NCBI GenBank assembly: GCA_029204225.1
Contig: CM055105.1
Coordinates: 9,023,744-9,087,743 of the forward strand
DNA from: Diphasiastrum complanatum
Lineage: Eukaryota; Streptophyta; Lycopodiopsida; Lycopodiales; Lycopodiaceae
DNA: 64,000 bases
Reading direction: 5' to 3'
Position 1 is the first letter of the stretch. The number at the start of each line of letters is the position of its first letter. This document shows positions 32,691 through 44,166 of this stretch, in pieces. The notes beneath the pieces are model-generated. The model saw nothing but the letters and a program-made list of their open reading frames with translations. It made no database searches and was not told the DNA's origin. The position numbers and the translations under genes are program-made.

Positions 32691-33600
32691 ATGGGTGTCT
32701 TTCTATTAGAAGCAAGTGAAAGATTTTCGACCTCCAGTTACTCAATTTGGAAGGTTAGAATGGAATCTGTCTTAATACTACAATATGTGATGGATATTGT
32801 ACTTGGCATTGAAGAAGAACACAAATTCCTCAAGAAATTCCAAAGTACAAAAAGAGAGCCAGGATGGCTCTGCATTATATTAAGATGAATGTCTCAAATG
32901 ATATCTTAAGAGAAATTGATGCTTGTACTAATGCCAAAGATGCTTGGGATACCTTCAAGGCTATCTATGAGGCAAAAAATACTTCTAGACTTCTAACACT
33001 AAGAAACCAAATTTTTCAAAGTGTACAGAGAAGTGATGAATGTGCTTCATCTTATGTAATGAGAGTTAAAGACCTCCATAGAGAATTGTCATGCATAGGA
33101 GACTTCATCAACCAGAATGAACTTGCTCAAGTCATACTTAATGGGTTAAAGGAGGAATGTGACAACCTTGTTCAGAGTTATGCCATTAAGGAGGAGCTAC
33201 CAAGTTTGGAAGCACTCCAAAGTGTGCTCATTTCTGAAGAATCAAGACAAGAGTATAAACTCTTGAAAATGGAGAGACTATCTCTCAACATTGATGGTAA
33301 AACTCTTTTTACCAAAGACAAGCACAAGACAAGAAGTAAGAATCAACACCAATCCTCTTCAAGCAAGAACAATCTTATTTTCAAGGAGAAAGGAGATGAG
33401 GATGAGTCCTCTCAAGCTTCCACATCCAAGAAGAAGAAGAAAAACATCAAGTGTTTCTTTTGTGACAAGAAGGGGCATTATGCCACCAATTGCTTCAAGA
33501 AGAAGAGTCAATTCAAGCAAGCCAACATTTTTAATGAAGAGAAGGAAGATCCTCATGCAAGTGATGGAGAGGGATCTCTTATGGTCTCGAGTTTTCTTCA
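32691..33600 (+). pseudogene. gag: Copia D gag, frameshifted
   Basis: ATG at 32691 (MGVFLLEASERFSTSSYSIW) runs to a frameshift near 32860. The second frame, 32864 on, carries KMNVSNDILREIDACTNAK to a Lys-rich stretch and an intact zinc knuckle CFFCDKKGHYATNC near 33465. Another frameshift near 33590 separates it from the protease. Compared with copia A, residues 2-4 of gag differ (GVF against ASQEGY), so the start may have been altered. Confidence 0.87.
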
Positions 33601-35674
33601 TCATCTTTCAAGAAGGATGGTTCGTGGTATATCGACAGTGGAGTTTCCTCACATATGTGTAACTCCAAGTATTCTTTTTCATCCATGTCACCTTGTGAAG
33701 GAGCCAAGAAGTCCATCTACGCAGCAAATGATCATGAGTGTGCTATTGAAGGCATAGGGACCATTCCCTTAAAGCTTTCTTCATCAAAAGTTCTTTCTCT
33801 GTCTAATGTACTTTTTGTTCCCAAGTTAACAAAAAATCTTATTAGTGTTGGGCAATTGTTTGATAGTGGACTAGATGTGAATTTCAATGTTGATACATGT
33901 ACAATAAAGAAGCATGATGAGATCCTTGCATTTGGGTCTAGATATGGTGGAATCTACAAGCTTGATCCCAAAGAATATGCTAACTCTTGTGAAAGTGCTT
34001 TTGCTACTCATATGTCTTTGGAGGAACTATGGCATAGAAGGTTGGAACATCCTAACTATAATTCTATGGTGTCCATGGTCAAGAAAACGAAAGCTATTGC
34101 TTGTCTAATCTTATCTCCAAGAATTTCAAGCCATGTGAGGCATGTGCCATATCTAAGTCTCATAAGAAGCCTTTTTCAAAGTCATCTATCAAGACCACAC
34201 ATCCATTGGAGCTCATACACTCGGATGTGCACTTCTCATCTTCAAAGAGCAAGGGTGGTGCTACTTGCTTTGTAACTTTCATTGATGATTTCACTAGATT
34301 TACTTGGGTATACCTTCTAGCTTCAAAATCTATGGTGTTTGACTATGTCCTAAAGTTCAAAGCTCTAGTTGAAAAGCAATTTTCTTACAAAATCAAGATT
34401 CTTAGAAGTGATGGAGGTGGTGAGTACACTTCCATATTTTTTAAGTGGAAACTGTTTCAACTTGATGTCTCCAACGCTTTTTTAAATGGCTATGTACATG
34501 GAACAACCTCAAGGATTTATCAAGGATAAATCTAAGGTGTGTTTGCTATTTAGAAGTCTTTATGGCTTAAAGCAAGCACCTAGATCATGGTATTCAAGAC
34601 TCAACAACTTTCTACTTTCATTAGGATTTGTGCTTAGTGACTATAATCCTTCTATGTACTTAAAATTTGATGGTAGTAATATTGTCATTCTCCTAATCTA
34701 TGTAGATGACATTATTCTTAGTGGAAGTTGTTTGATGCTAGTTCAAGAAACCAAAGATGCATTAGGAAAAGAATTTAAAATGTAAGATCTAGGAAAGATC
34801 CATTACATTTTGGGCCTTGAGATTGATTTTCATGAAGAGTATGCTTTTATTTGTCAATCTAGATATGTCTTATCTATGTTGAGAAAATTCAATATGCAAA
34901 GTTGTAAAGGCATAGATACTCCCGTGGAGCAACATGTAAAAGATCCTATTAAAGGTGATGAAAGATCCTTCGAGGACATCACACTTTATAGGAGTCTTAT
35001 AGGCTCTTTAATTTGGCTTACTATCACTAGACCTGATTTGAGCTATTGTGTGCACAAATTGAGTCAATTAATGCAAGATCCCAAGATCCAACATTGGAAT
35101 ATGGCCAAGAAAGTTCTAAGATATGTATCTTCTACTCAAGATTATGGTTTATTATGGTTTATTATACTAGAATGAAGATCTAACCATTGTTGGCTATTCA
35201 AATTCCGATTTTGCAAGTGATAAAATGGATCGGAAGTCCATTAAAGCATATACTATCTTTCTTGGAGACAATCTTGTGTCTTGGCTTTCAAAGAAGCAAG
35301 ATACCATATCTCTATCATCTTGTGAGGCCGAGTATAAAGCACTCATTACAACAACTAAAGAGGTGCTTTGGATCAAGAGGTTAATCATGGAGCTAAAGTG
35401 CATCAAAGAGGATGATCTTCCCTTGATCAAATGTGACAACATATCAGCACAAGCTCTTGCAAACAATCCTATTTTTCATGCAAGAAGCAAGCATATAGAA
35501 GTGGCACACCATTTTGTAAGGGAAAAGCTCATTGGAGGTGAAATCAACTTAGAACATGTCGACACATCTTCATGTATTGCTGATCTTCTCACAAAGCCAC
35601 TTTGCAAAAGTGCCTTCTTAAAGCATAGATCTAATCTTGGTCTTATCTCAAGATCAATGTTTGATTCACATTAG
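33600..35674 (+). pseudogene. pol: Copia D pol with integrase-RT deletion
   Basis: Protease reads WYIDSGVSSHM (Ala to Val after DSG). Integrase starts with LWHRRLEHPN (Gly to Glu in the first zinc His motif), breaks frame near 34100, then gives CEACAISKSH, HSDVHFSSSKSK and LRSDGGGEYTS. Here the protein jumps directly to FFKWKLFQLDVSNAFLNGY, the RT motif, so the rest of integrase and the RT N-terminus are deleted near 34433-34440. RT keeps YGLKQAPRSW and LLIYVDDIILS. TAA at 34783 replaces Gln in KMQDLG. RNase H is in pieces at 34810-35175 and 35225-35674 (SLSSCEAEYKAL, DNISAQALANNPIFHARSKH). Confidence 0.9.
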
Positions 35675-35684
35675 ATACATTTTT

Positions 35685-35692
35685 AGGAGGAG
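35685..35692 (+). other. Polypurine tract of copia D
   Basis: AGGAGGAG abutting the 3' LTR. Confidence 0.87.
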
Positions 35693-36305
35693 TGTCAAAA
35701 TATTGAAAAATCTATCTAATGTTGTGAGTATGGGTCCTAAAAATGCCAAAGATGAATTGAGCTCTTTTGGCTTAGTATAGACCCATCTTAGAATAAAATA
35801 CTCAAGGTAGGTAGAAGTAGAAACTCGAGCTACCATAGGAATTGCCATTTGTACTTTACATGCCACATTTAATGCATGAAAAGACTTTGTGGCACAATTA
35901 GACATAGTGAGGTGGCTTGGATAAGTCTAGAAGGTTGAGAGGTGGATCCACAACTCCAATTCAACTCAAAGTAGAAGAAGAGTCCATGGATCTATATATA
36001 TGTGATGTACTCTCATTGAGAAAATGATGAAATTTGTGTGTAATGCAAATTTGGAGACTTGCTCTTTGTGCTCTCTCTCTCTCTCCACGAGTTTTGTACT
36101 TGCTATTTTCTCTCTCTAGCCGAGTAGAGGCATTTATGATGCTTTGTCTTATGTTTTGTTGATAGATCTTGCTTGTAACACAATAATATTGCTTGTAGGA
36201 TCAGCTTTCCTATTGACAACCAATGCTAGTCTGATCTTTATGGTGTTATTGTACTTAGGAGATCAAAAATACATGTGTAGGGCGTCCCACACGTGTGAAT
36301 CAACA
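35693..36305 (+). repeat. Copia D 3' LTR
   Basis: 613 bp copy of 31321-31931. Confidence 0.93.
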
Positions 36306-36310
36306 ATTAT
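36306..36310. repeat. Target site duplication of copia D, right
   Basis: ATTAT, identical to 31316-31320. Confidence 0.92.
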
Positions 36311-38530
36311 TACCGCTGCAACCCGAATTATACTGAGCTGATCAAGCAGGAGTTGCAGAAGCTGATGAATGCAGATTTCATCTATGAAATCGAGCACACG
36401 GAATGGGTATCACCGATAGTTATAGTACCCAAGAAGAACGACAAAATACGGACTTGTGTGAATCTGAAGGCGCTAAATGCAGTCACCAAAAAAGATCATT
36501 TTTCTTTACTATTTACGAAAAGTGTCCTCGACAGAGTAGCCGGCTCCGAGGCCTACAGTTTTCTAGATGGCTTCAATGGCTACAACCAGGTGGAAATAGC
36601 CCCCCAGAACCAGCACAAGACAGCATTTGCCATGGAATGGGAAACCTATGCCTATAAATTGATGCCATTCGAACTTTGCAATGCCCCAAGCACTTTCCAA
36701 TGAGTCATGCAGATGGCATTCAAAGATTATCTGCAAAAATTTCTGAAAACTTTTTTGGACGATTTGTGCGTGCATGGACCAGACTCAGAACACTTATCCA
36801 ACTTGGAGAAGGTGTTACAAAAATGCCGCGACTACCAGATCTTCCTGAATCCAGAAAAATGTCAATTTTGGGTAACACATGGCTTGATTCTCGGCCATAT
36901 AGTGTCAAGACACGGGATCGCCACATATTTATCAAAGATCAGGATGATTATTGATCTATCACCATCGGGGACGATCCGCAAAGTCTATATCTTCATGGGT
37001 CATGCTAGCTATTATAGGATCTTCATTCTTGATTTTGCGGAGTTAGCCCGACCAATTTACAAACTCACAATGGATCCACATTGGAAGGAGTAAGTCCTAA
37101 AGGATTTCCAGAAGCTTAAGGATGCATTGGTTTCAGCACCAATCTTACGCCTAGCCAATTGGTCCATTGAGTTTCACGTGCATACGGACGCATCAAAGTA
37201 TGCAGTTGGAGCAGTCTTAACCCAGCCAGGTAAACACAAAAAGGATTTTCCAATCCGATTTGCAAGCCGATAGCTCAGTGATACCGAAATGAATTATTCA
37301 ACCACAGAGTGGGAAGCACTGGCAATGATTTATGTGGTTAAGAAATTTTGACATTACCTGATGGCCACACATTTTGCTTTTTATACGAACCATCAGCCCT
37401 TGTTCTATCTCGTTAATAGAACTTGCAACACCGGGAGAATCACTAGATGGCTACTTTTGTTGTTGGAATTTGATTTTTGGATAGTAGTTAGGGAAAACAA
37501 CATTACATGGCAGATCATGTATCACGAATCAAGGGGAAGGAGATTGCAACCCAACCCGACGATGAGTTGGTAGATGTTGTCTTATTTTACATGGACACAG
37601 TACCAGAATGGGCTGCCGACATTGTTGAATATCTAATGCGGGGCCAGCCAGACAAATCACTACCAAAAGCAGAACAGCGAAAATTGATCTTGAAGGCTAG
37701 ACCTTATCAGCTGATTGCCGGCCAGTTATACCGAAGAGAACCAGACGGAATTCTTCGGCAGTGTATTCTTTCTCATGAGGCCACCCAGATCATTTTGCTT
37801 TCACATGAAGGCATGGGTGGGGGCCATTTTGCATTCGACATTACAGTTCGCAAGATCCTGCAATCAGGATGTTGGTGGCCAACGATTCATAAGGATACGG
37901 AGGAATTCTTAAAAAAGTGTGATGTGTGCCAAAGGGCAAGAAGGCCAATGAGATTGAATTATGACCTACTGCACCTGGTCTTAGCCCAAGCACCATTCGA
38001 GAAGTGGGGATTGGATTACATCGGTCCAATTTACCCTGTGGCAAAGAGTTCCTAGGCTCGATACATAATCGCAGCCACAGACTACCTCACCAAATGGGTC
38101 GAAGCCAAGGCAGTAAGAGTAGCTGATGCTAGGACCACTGCCAAGTTCCTTTATGAAAATATCATTGTATGTTTCGGATGCCCGGTAGAGCTAGTCAACA
38201 ATCGCGAAAGCCATTTCATCAATGAGACCATCAAGGTCCTGTTGGAGTAATTCTTCGTGATCCACAGAACCAGTATGCCTTATTATCCTCGTGCTAGTGG
38301 GCAAGCAGAATCATCCAATAAGATCCTGTGTAGCGTGCTCACGAAAACAGTTGAAGCTAGAAGATCAGATTGGGAACATAAGTTGCATGTTGCATTGTGG
38401 GCATTCATGACAACATATAAAGGAAGCACTGATCAAACACCCTTCACCTTTTGAACTCTCGCAGACTTCCCTGAGGTCATAGAATTTTGTGAAGAAGGTG
38501 TCTACCAAAATTTGGGTGAAACTAAACAAG
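36306..38530 (+). pseudogene. pol: Gypsy G1 pol: reverse transcriptase, RNase H, integrase
   Basis: RT (36311-37090) shows NADFIYEIEHTEWVSPIV, VPKKNDKIRTCVNLKALN, LDGFNGYNQVEIAP and FLDDLCVHG. The DGxxGYNQ wording points to the Athila/Tat branch of plant gypsy elements. RNase H (37100-37500) has HTDASKYAVGAVLTQ and TEWEALAMIYVVKKF. Integrase (37507-38530) has the zinc region HEGMGGGHF...CDVCQRA, the catalytic Asp in WGLDYIGPI, and SGQAESSNKI with the Glu. The second Asp is Asn (NNRESHF). There are seven in-frame stops (36701, 37091, 37271, 37349, 38053, 38248, 38452), each one C-to-T step from CAA, CAG or CGA, and one frameshift near 37505. Confidence 0.9.
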
Positions 38531-38568
38531 GGAAAGTGGATTTCACCTAATACGCACTCTAAATTTCA

Positions 38569-38578
38569 CTATATAAGG
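38569..38578 (+). promoter_or_regulatory. TATA-like box before the gypsy 3' frame
   Basis: CTATATAAGG lies 231 bp before the ATG at 38809 and after the end of integrase. A pyrimidine-rich leader follows. It could drive a separate transcript for the downstream frame. Confidence 0.4.
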
Positions 38579-38808
38579 GCTGAATTTGAGTCATTTGTCA
38601 CCTTTGCTAGCAAAGCTCTGCCAAAATTTACACTAAAATTACCAAGCTCTTTGTTTGCAACCAAACTTTCTACCAACTATCACCTGATCATACTGAACAC
38701 CGATCTATGCTCAGAACTACACTTCTTGTCATCCAACACTCGTTATTCACAGTTTTTTGTCGTTTTCACACCTTTTTCCATTTTCCATCGTTAATCATCA
38801 CTGCTAAC

Positions 38809-41718
38809 ATGGCCTCCTCATCCTCTGAAGACTCTGACACCAAACAAGTGATCCAGCATGACATCCCCGAGGCCACCTTGATTTGGCCTCTACCCTCTGA
38901 CGCTTTGATCCAACCATGGCTGCAGACAGCCGGCCCACTTCTAGAGGCAATGGGTTTTTACCCGGCGCTTTTCCATTCTGAGATTAACATGGGCCTTGCC
39001 CTTCACGCTCACGCCACCTGGGACGAGGAAAAGACTCGTTTTCACTTCTTGTACCAAGGTACCATGTACAAGGTCAGGATTAACGTAGACTCGATGGTCA
39101 CCATTGGCATTATGTCCGGTGATCGTCAGTCCATCTCCCATCGCCACGCCAAAACTCTGATCAAGCCTTTCATCACCCAAACTGCACCGGAAGTCCCAAT
39201 TCAGACTAACAATGGTTACCTGATAGATGGTATCACGGAACTCGTCATTCAGACGGCTACGCATCTGTAATATAAATTTTTGGTTATTTTGACATTTCGC
39301 AAAGATAGAATCCAGTCTAAGCTGCTGAGTCAGATAGTGGAATCCTTTCTAGAATTCCCTGGCCCCTTCGTTGTACCATACGACTGGCATAGCTTTCTTA
39401 TTTGTGAACTGACCAACTCCGTCAAACCCAACAACCGTGAGCATATCGCAACAGGCCCCTTGTTGTATAACTTTGTCTGCGCACTTCTCGAGGTGAAAGT
39501 GCATGGTTTCCAATGCTCATCTCTTTTGTCTACCCTCGTGCCACATACCAACCTTTATCTGCCATCTCAAGCATCCACCTCCTCCCAACCTAAAGTTATT
39601 AACACAACGGCCAGCAAACGAATGTGTGGCGCTGCCTCTACATCCACATCTCCACCTACTACCCAAAGACGCGCCTCCACTATCGCAGTAACCACCCCAT
39701 CAACCACTGCCACTTCTCCTTTCGTGCAACTCCCCACTCCGATCTCTGTTGTCGCTACCTCTCTTCTTGTTCCATCCACACCTATTTCTATGTCCACCCC
39801 CATTTCCTCTGTTGATACGATTCCTATCTATGTTCCGTTATCCACTACTCCGTCCATCACCATCGCATCCTCCATCACTCCTGCCGCCACCGTTGTTTCT
39901 ATTTCGTTCAATCCTTCTGATTCTGAACTGTTTCCAGACACTCTGGTGTGGATGCAAGTCATCAATTTTTCACCCCCACGCCAGACCCTTTCTGCTCCAT
40001 CTTCGCCTTCTTCCATACTCCACACCACCCTTCAATTTCTCTCTATTCCTCCCACCCTCTCGTTCGGACAAACCGTCCTCACACCTATTTCCATAGTTGC
40101 TTCTCAAACCCCACTTGCTTCGCCACCAAAGGTTGCCGAGGGCAACCAACCGTTGCTTGATGATGCATTTATTCAACTAGTTTTCGTACCATCGCCAGAT
40201 TGGGCTGATCCTACCGCCCCAGATGGCATTAGGTCTAATGAGAACCTGATAGAAGATAATGACGACGGTATTTTACAAGTCGTCGAGGCCAATAAAACAC
40301 AAGCCCCTATCAGTGCCAGTGTACCGGCTGCTTCCACAGACCTAACGACGACGTACCAGACTCTAGGAGAATACATCCTGGATGCAGTAGTGGCCAAAGC
40401 CATTCTGGAAAGCAGGGTACTACACCTGGCGACAAGTAACACACAGCTGCGAACAGATCTCACCAAGCTGTAGCACTAACTGATTCTAACGCTACAACAT
40501 GAACAAGAAGGGCACGAGGAGATTGCCAAGCTGCAATAGAAGGAGGAGGGCCTCAACAAATATATCCAAAGCCTCTCCAAAGTGTTGACAGAGGCCTCCA
40601 CAAAGGTGTGGGAGCTTCAATTTGAAGCGTCCCAATGGCTTGCTCCCATCCAGACGCAACTACACCTTTTGGAAGCAGAGAATACGTGCCTGGAGACGTA
40701 GGTCAAAGTCCTACAAGATGAAAAGTTCGTCTGGTTAGATCAACCTGCACCAGACTCAAGGCCGCTTTCTCAATCAGAAATGAATCTTCTTTGGCATCAG
40801 GTGCAGGTTTATAGCCAAATCTTAAACAGCTACCAGAGAGAATTCAACAAATATCGGACAAGCACAACTCACGAGCTCGCCCAGGCCAAGCAAGCCCTCA
40901 AGGCGTGCCAAAACTTCATGGACACAAAGGCCCAGCCCACCCCCATGGTAATTCCACCGCCATCGATTTTTGACGCTGCACAGGCCAGTACCAACCAAGA
41001 CCAAAGCCAGCAGGCAACAGGGGGATTTAACCAAGATCAAAGGTATGAAGGCCAAGATCAAGAGCAAACAGCTACGGCTGCAGAGATGCGAGACTAGGGC
41101 CAATTTGCAGATACCAACCAAAGCCAAGCCACATCATCCAAAGGTTCACGCACGATATCTGCCAGCCGGGCCTTCCGAAGACCCAAGTCCGTGGAGGAGA
41201 AAATCAATGAATTCCTATCAATGGGTGGAATGTGGCACCCCTCTGGACAAAATCACACTTCAAAATTTTAATAGTCGATCATACAATCAGAATATGGGTG
41301 GACTACCGATGTAGATGCCAAAAGGGCTCTCACTGCGTTCGCAACCCATTATATCAATTGCCCTGATCCAACAGTCCGCGCAGTAGCCACTTATGCCCGG
41401 GACTTGAAACAACTAATGGGGATCGAGACTAAATGGGACAATTTTCTTCCATCCATATTCTTTGACATTAATAAGGCGCTACCTTCAGACAAAGTCAAAG
41501 ATCAGTTGCCAATCGCTCGTGTCTATTACCGAGTTGCACTTCTGGGCAATCCATGGACACGTAGATTCCAAACATGGGTCGACCAAGATTGGCTGCGAGG
41601 AGTCCACAAGTCCCTTCACACGCCCAAAGACTTGAAGAAACTGGACCGCCTCAACTTTATGGAGGACGTCACCACCTACCTGATCCAGCAAAGGCGGGGG
41701 AAGAAAACGCTATACTAA
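38809..41718 (+). pseudogene. Extra 3' open reading frame of gypsy G1 (about 970 codons, unknown function)
   Basis: It starts at ATG 38809 in a good context (AACATGG) and stays in one frame to TAA at 41716. There are eight internal stops: 39268, 40471, 40477, 40537, 40699, 41095, 41269, 41272. Each is TAA or TAG where Gln is plausible. The N-terminal 200 residues are globular (LLEAMGFYPALFHSEINM, WDEEKTRFHFLYQGTMYKVR, YDWHSFLICELTNSV). A Ser/Thr/Pro-rich linker spans about 39550-40130. A coiled-coil-like region with repeated Gln/Glu/Leu follows (40350-40920; LSQSEMNLLWHQVQVYSQIL), then a Gln-rich part and a globular end (RPKSVEEKINEFL, AKRALTAFATHYINCPDP). It is unlike gag or pol. Athila-type elements carry an env-like 3' frame here, but I see no membrane segment. 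Confidence 0.65.
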
Positions 41719-41764
41719 ACTGGCAGAGTGCCGAGGGACCAACACTACTTCAGGCCGTGGGTCC

Positions 41765-42523
41765 TGTTGGGGGTATTCCCAACAAAGTGTGAATAAATAA
41801 AATCATCCAATAAAATGTGTTGCGAGGGCATGGCATCCTACGTGTATAAGCCCATGGCCCAATGAGCATGCAAGTGAATTTGTAAATAAAATAATAGACT
41901 TGGGCCCTTTGTAATCAAAATAAAACTTGAGGCCCAAAGTCAATTCTAAACTTAGAGTTTATTTTTTAGAGTTGGGTCCAATTTTGGACTCACATGAATC
42001 TTGTGATTTCCAATGTACTTTTTGTGGACCCTAGGATCTGGATAGGATCAATGTGAATATTAGCCAACAGGATTGAGGGGCAAGGGCCTTTCCCATTTTA
42101 TAAAAAGGCACCATCTGTACACTATTTTCATGCTTAATAGAGAGGAGGAGACTCTACCATTTTGAGAGCTCAAGCATCCTCATTTGCTAATCAATCTTGT
42201 TAATGCTATTATTGTGATTGCTTGTTATTTTCATTTTCTATGCTTTTTGATTATGCTAGTTAAGGTTTTTCCATAAGCAATGACATTGAGCATTTGAGCT
42301 AACCTCCATCTCATCTCTCTCTCTTTCTCTCTTCTCTTCTTTCTTCCTCTTCTTTTCTATCCCTTTCCTTCACCCAAATCATGATGAATGTTAGTGTACA
42401 GGATTAGAGTTAAGGGAGAGTAGTGTTAGTGGTGAATAGAGTTAGGGAGGAAGTAGGAAACTAACTAAAATTAGCATCTATGCATAGTTAGGTACCTATC
42501 CAGTGATTTAACCCTTGTTGACA
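41765..42523 (+). repeat. Gypsy G1 3' LTR
   Basis: It begins TGTTGGGGGTATTCCCAACA, itself an inverted repeat, 46 bp after the end of the 3' frame. It runs to about TTGTTGACA at 42523. Length (about 760 bp) agrees with the minus-strand relative at 10765-11562. Partial copies start at 44167 and 53988. The right end is inferred, since no full partner is present. Confidence 0.72.
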
Positions 42524-42538
42524 GGCGGGAGGGCTATA

Positions 42539-43216
42539 CTACGCAAGATCTTCGACCCTACAATCTTGCTCTTTAGACCACTTGCTTTTGGTTTTGCCCT
42601 TGAATTTGCCCTTTGTGAACATAGCATCTTCTTGAAGTGTCGATGTAGATCCACCTCTTGCTTGAAGCCTATATTCCCCATTGATCAAGATCTCTTGAAG
42701 ATCCATCAAACTTGGAAAAGTCTTTTGAATAGCAATACTTTGAACAATATTAGCATGAGCATCCAGCAAACCATTAAGAACAACTTGAACAAGCTCTCTT
42801 TCCTTAATGCTTTCATCAATGCAAGCCAACTCATCATTCAATGATTTCATCCTCAAAAAGTACTTGGAGTTTCTTCATTATTTTGCAAACAAGAAAAGAT
42901 TTGCCTTCTTAAAGTCAACACTCTAGAAATAGACTTGGAATTATAAAGCTTCTTCAATGAATTCCAAGCTTCCAAAGATGATGTGCACTTACCAACTTCC
43001 TTGAGAAGTTCATTGGTAACATTCATCTTTATCATGTGTAGAGCTTTCTTGGCCCTCTTGATCTTGTTGTGTTGCTGGTCTCTCTTCCAAACTTACAACA
43101 ATATCCAAAACATCATTCATCTCAAGAAGTGACTCCATCCTCACTTTCCGCAATGAGTAGTTACTTGAGATAAGCTTATCATTGGCGTCCAACATGAATC
43201 CAATTGAGGTTGCCAT
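42539..43216 (-). pseudogene. gag: Copia F gag fragment, minus strand
   Basis: ATG at 43216 gives MATSIGFMLDANDKLISSN and SLRKVRMESLLEMNDVLDI, where Trp of the usual SIW is absent. A frameshift near 43050 leads to MIKMNVTNELLKEVGKCTS. A stop at 42853 is followed by RMKSLNDELACIDESIKE and the Lys-rich end. Zinc knuckle and pol are missing; the left boundary near 42535 abuts the gypsy LTR. Confidence 0.82.
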
Positions 43217-43609
43217 GTAGCAATGACCTGATCTTCTCTTTCAACATGTTTCAATGCAAAAAGCACTCCTTTGAACAACAACAAATGCTTTCAAAAGAAA
43301 TCAGCAAGATTTGAAAATATCTCAAAAATTCTCTTCTAGCACCTATACCTAGCAAATCGACACATAGAATCATGGAATCTTGATCAACCTATGATCTATC
43401 CTCAATCTAATGACTTTTGTCACTTCCTAAGATTGAAACACACTCAAATGAGGTCCAACAACCTCACTATCTAGAGATCCAATCAAAATTAGGGTTTTGA
43501 AAAAATCACAAAAAATTGACTATTCCAAATCTACATGCAAATGCTTGAAATATTGATATGCAATCTATTAGCCACCACTCAGGCTGATCCAATGATCCAA
43601 AAATCGGCC

Positions 43610-44053
43610 ATATCTGTGGATCTGAAAATAGCAATAAATGACCATTCTACACATAGAATTGCAAGCAATCACCAAGATAGTGCACCAATGGATAGTAAAA
43701 CCCAAGAGAACCATGTATAGGCATGGAATGAGATAGAGAAGAGAGAAGATAGCTCTTCCACGAGTTACATCCTTTTATAATAGGTGCAAACCCTATTTGG
43801 CCACTTGGCTTTCCCTCCCAAATGCAAACCCTACTATTTTTGGGTCTAGATTCAATGTACCCAACTATTCAAATTTGAATCTACTCAAACTCGCATTCTA
43901 ACTTTTCCACACTTTCAAAAAGTGTTTATTCAAATGACATTTAGACTAATGAACTTTGAAAAGTCAATCTTTAAGTATAAAACAAGTTTTGGCCTCAATA
44001 TGCCAAATATGAAAATATAGCAAATATGATGAAACTAGTTGAATCTTTCACAT
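43610..44053 (-). repeat. Copia F 5' LTR fragment
   Basis: It matches the LTR at 19248-19897 from the CTACACATAGAATTGCAAGC block to the terminal ATCTTTCACA at 44053. The inner part and primer site are lost; 43217-43609 is untranslated leader. Confidence 0.8.
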
Positions 44054-44166
44054 AAGCTTCATGGAAGATGTCATTGGCTATCTGATCAACCAGAGGCGGG
44101 CCAAGAAAACCTTGTACTGAATTGGCAGAGTGCCAAGGGACCGACACTACTTCAGGCCGTGGGTCC
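44054..44166 (+). pseudogene. Second gypsy copy: end of the 3' frame
   Basis: It parallels 41650-41764 at roughly 80-85% identity (GATCAACCAGAGGCGGGCCAAG; AAAACCTTGTACTGA). The terminal Leu-Tyr-stop is kept with a different stop codon (TGA here, TAA at 41716), which supports 41716 as the natural end of the 3' frame. Confidence 0.75.

Larger units (their letters stand above)
31321..36305 (+). mobile_element. Copia D: Ty1/copia element with internal deletion
   Basis: 4,985 bp between ATTAT duplications, with LTRs of 611 and 613 bp (31321-31931, 35693-36305) that differ at roughly 25 sites (about 4%). It interrupts the gypsy G1 reverse transcriptase frame. Proteins are close to copia A, but about 1 kb between the integrase core and RT is missing, which accounts for its shorter length. 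Several frameshifts and a nonsense codon add to this, so it is not autonomous. Confidence 0.95.

Noticed and set aside
39567-40176. Minus-strand Val/Gly-rich frames opposite the gypsy 3' frame
   Set aside because: Mirror of the Ser/Thr/Pro-rich linker; the plus strand is continuous over 970 codons.
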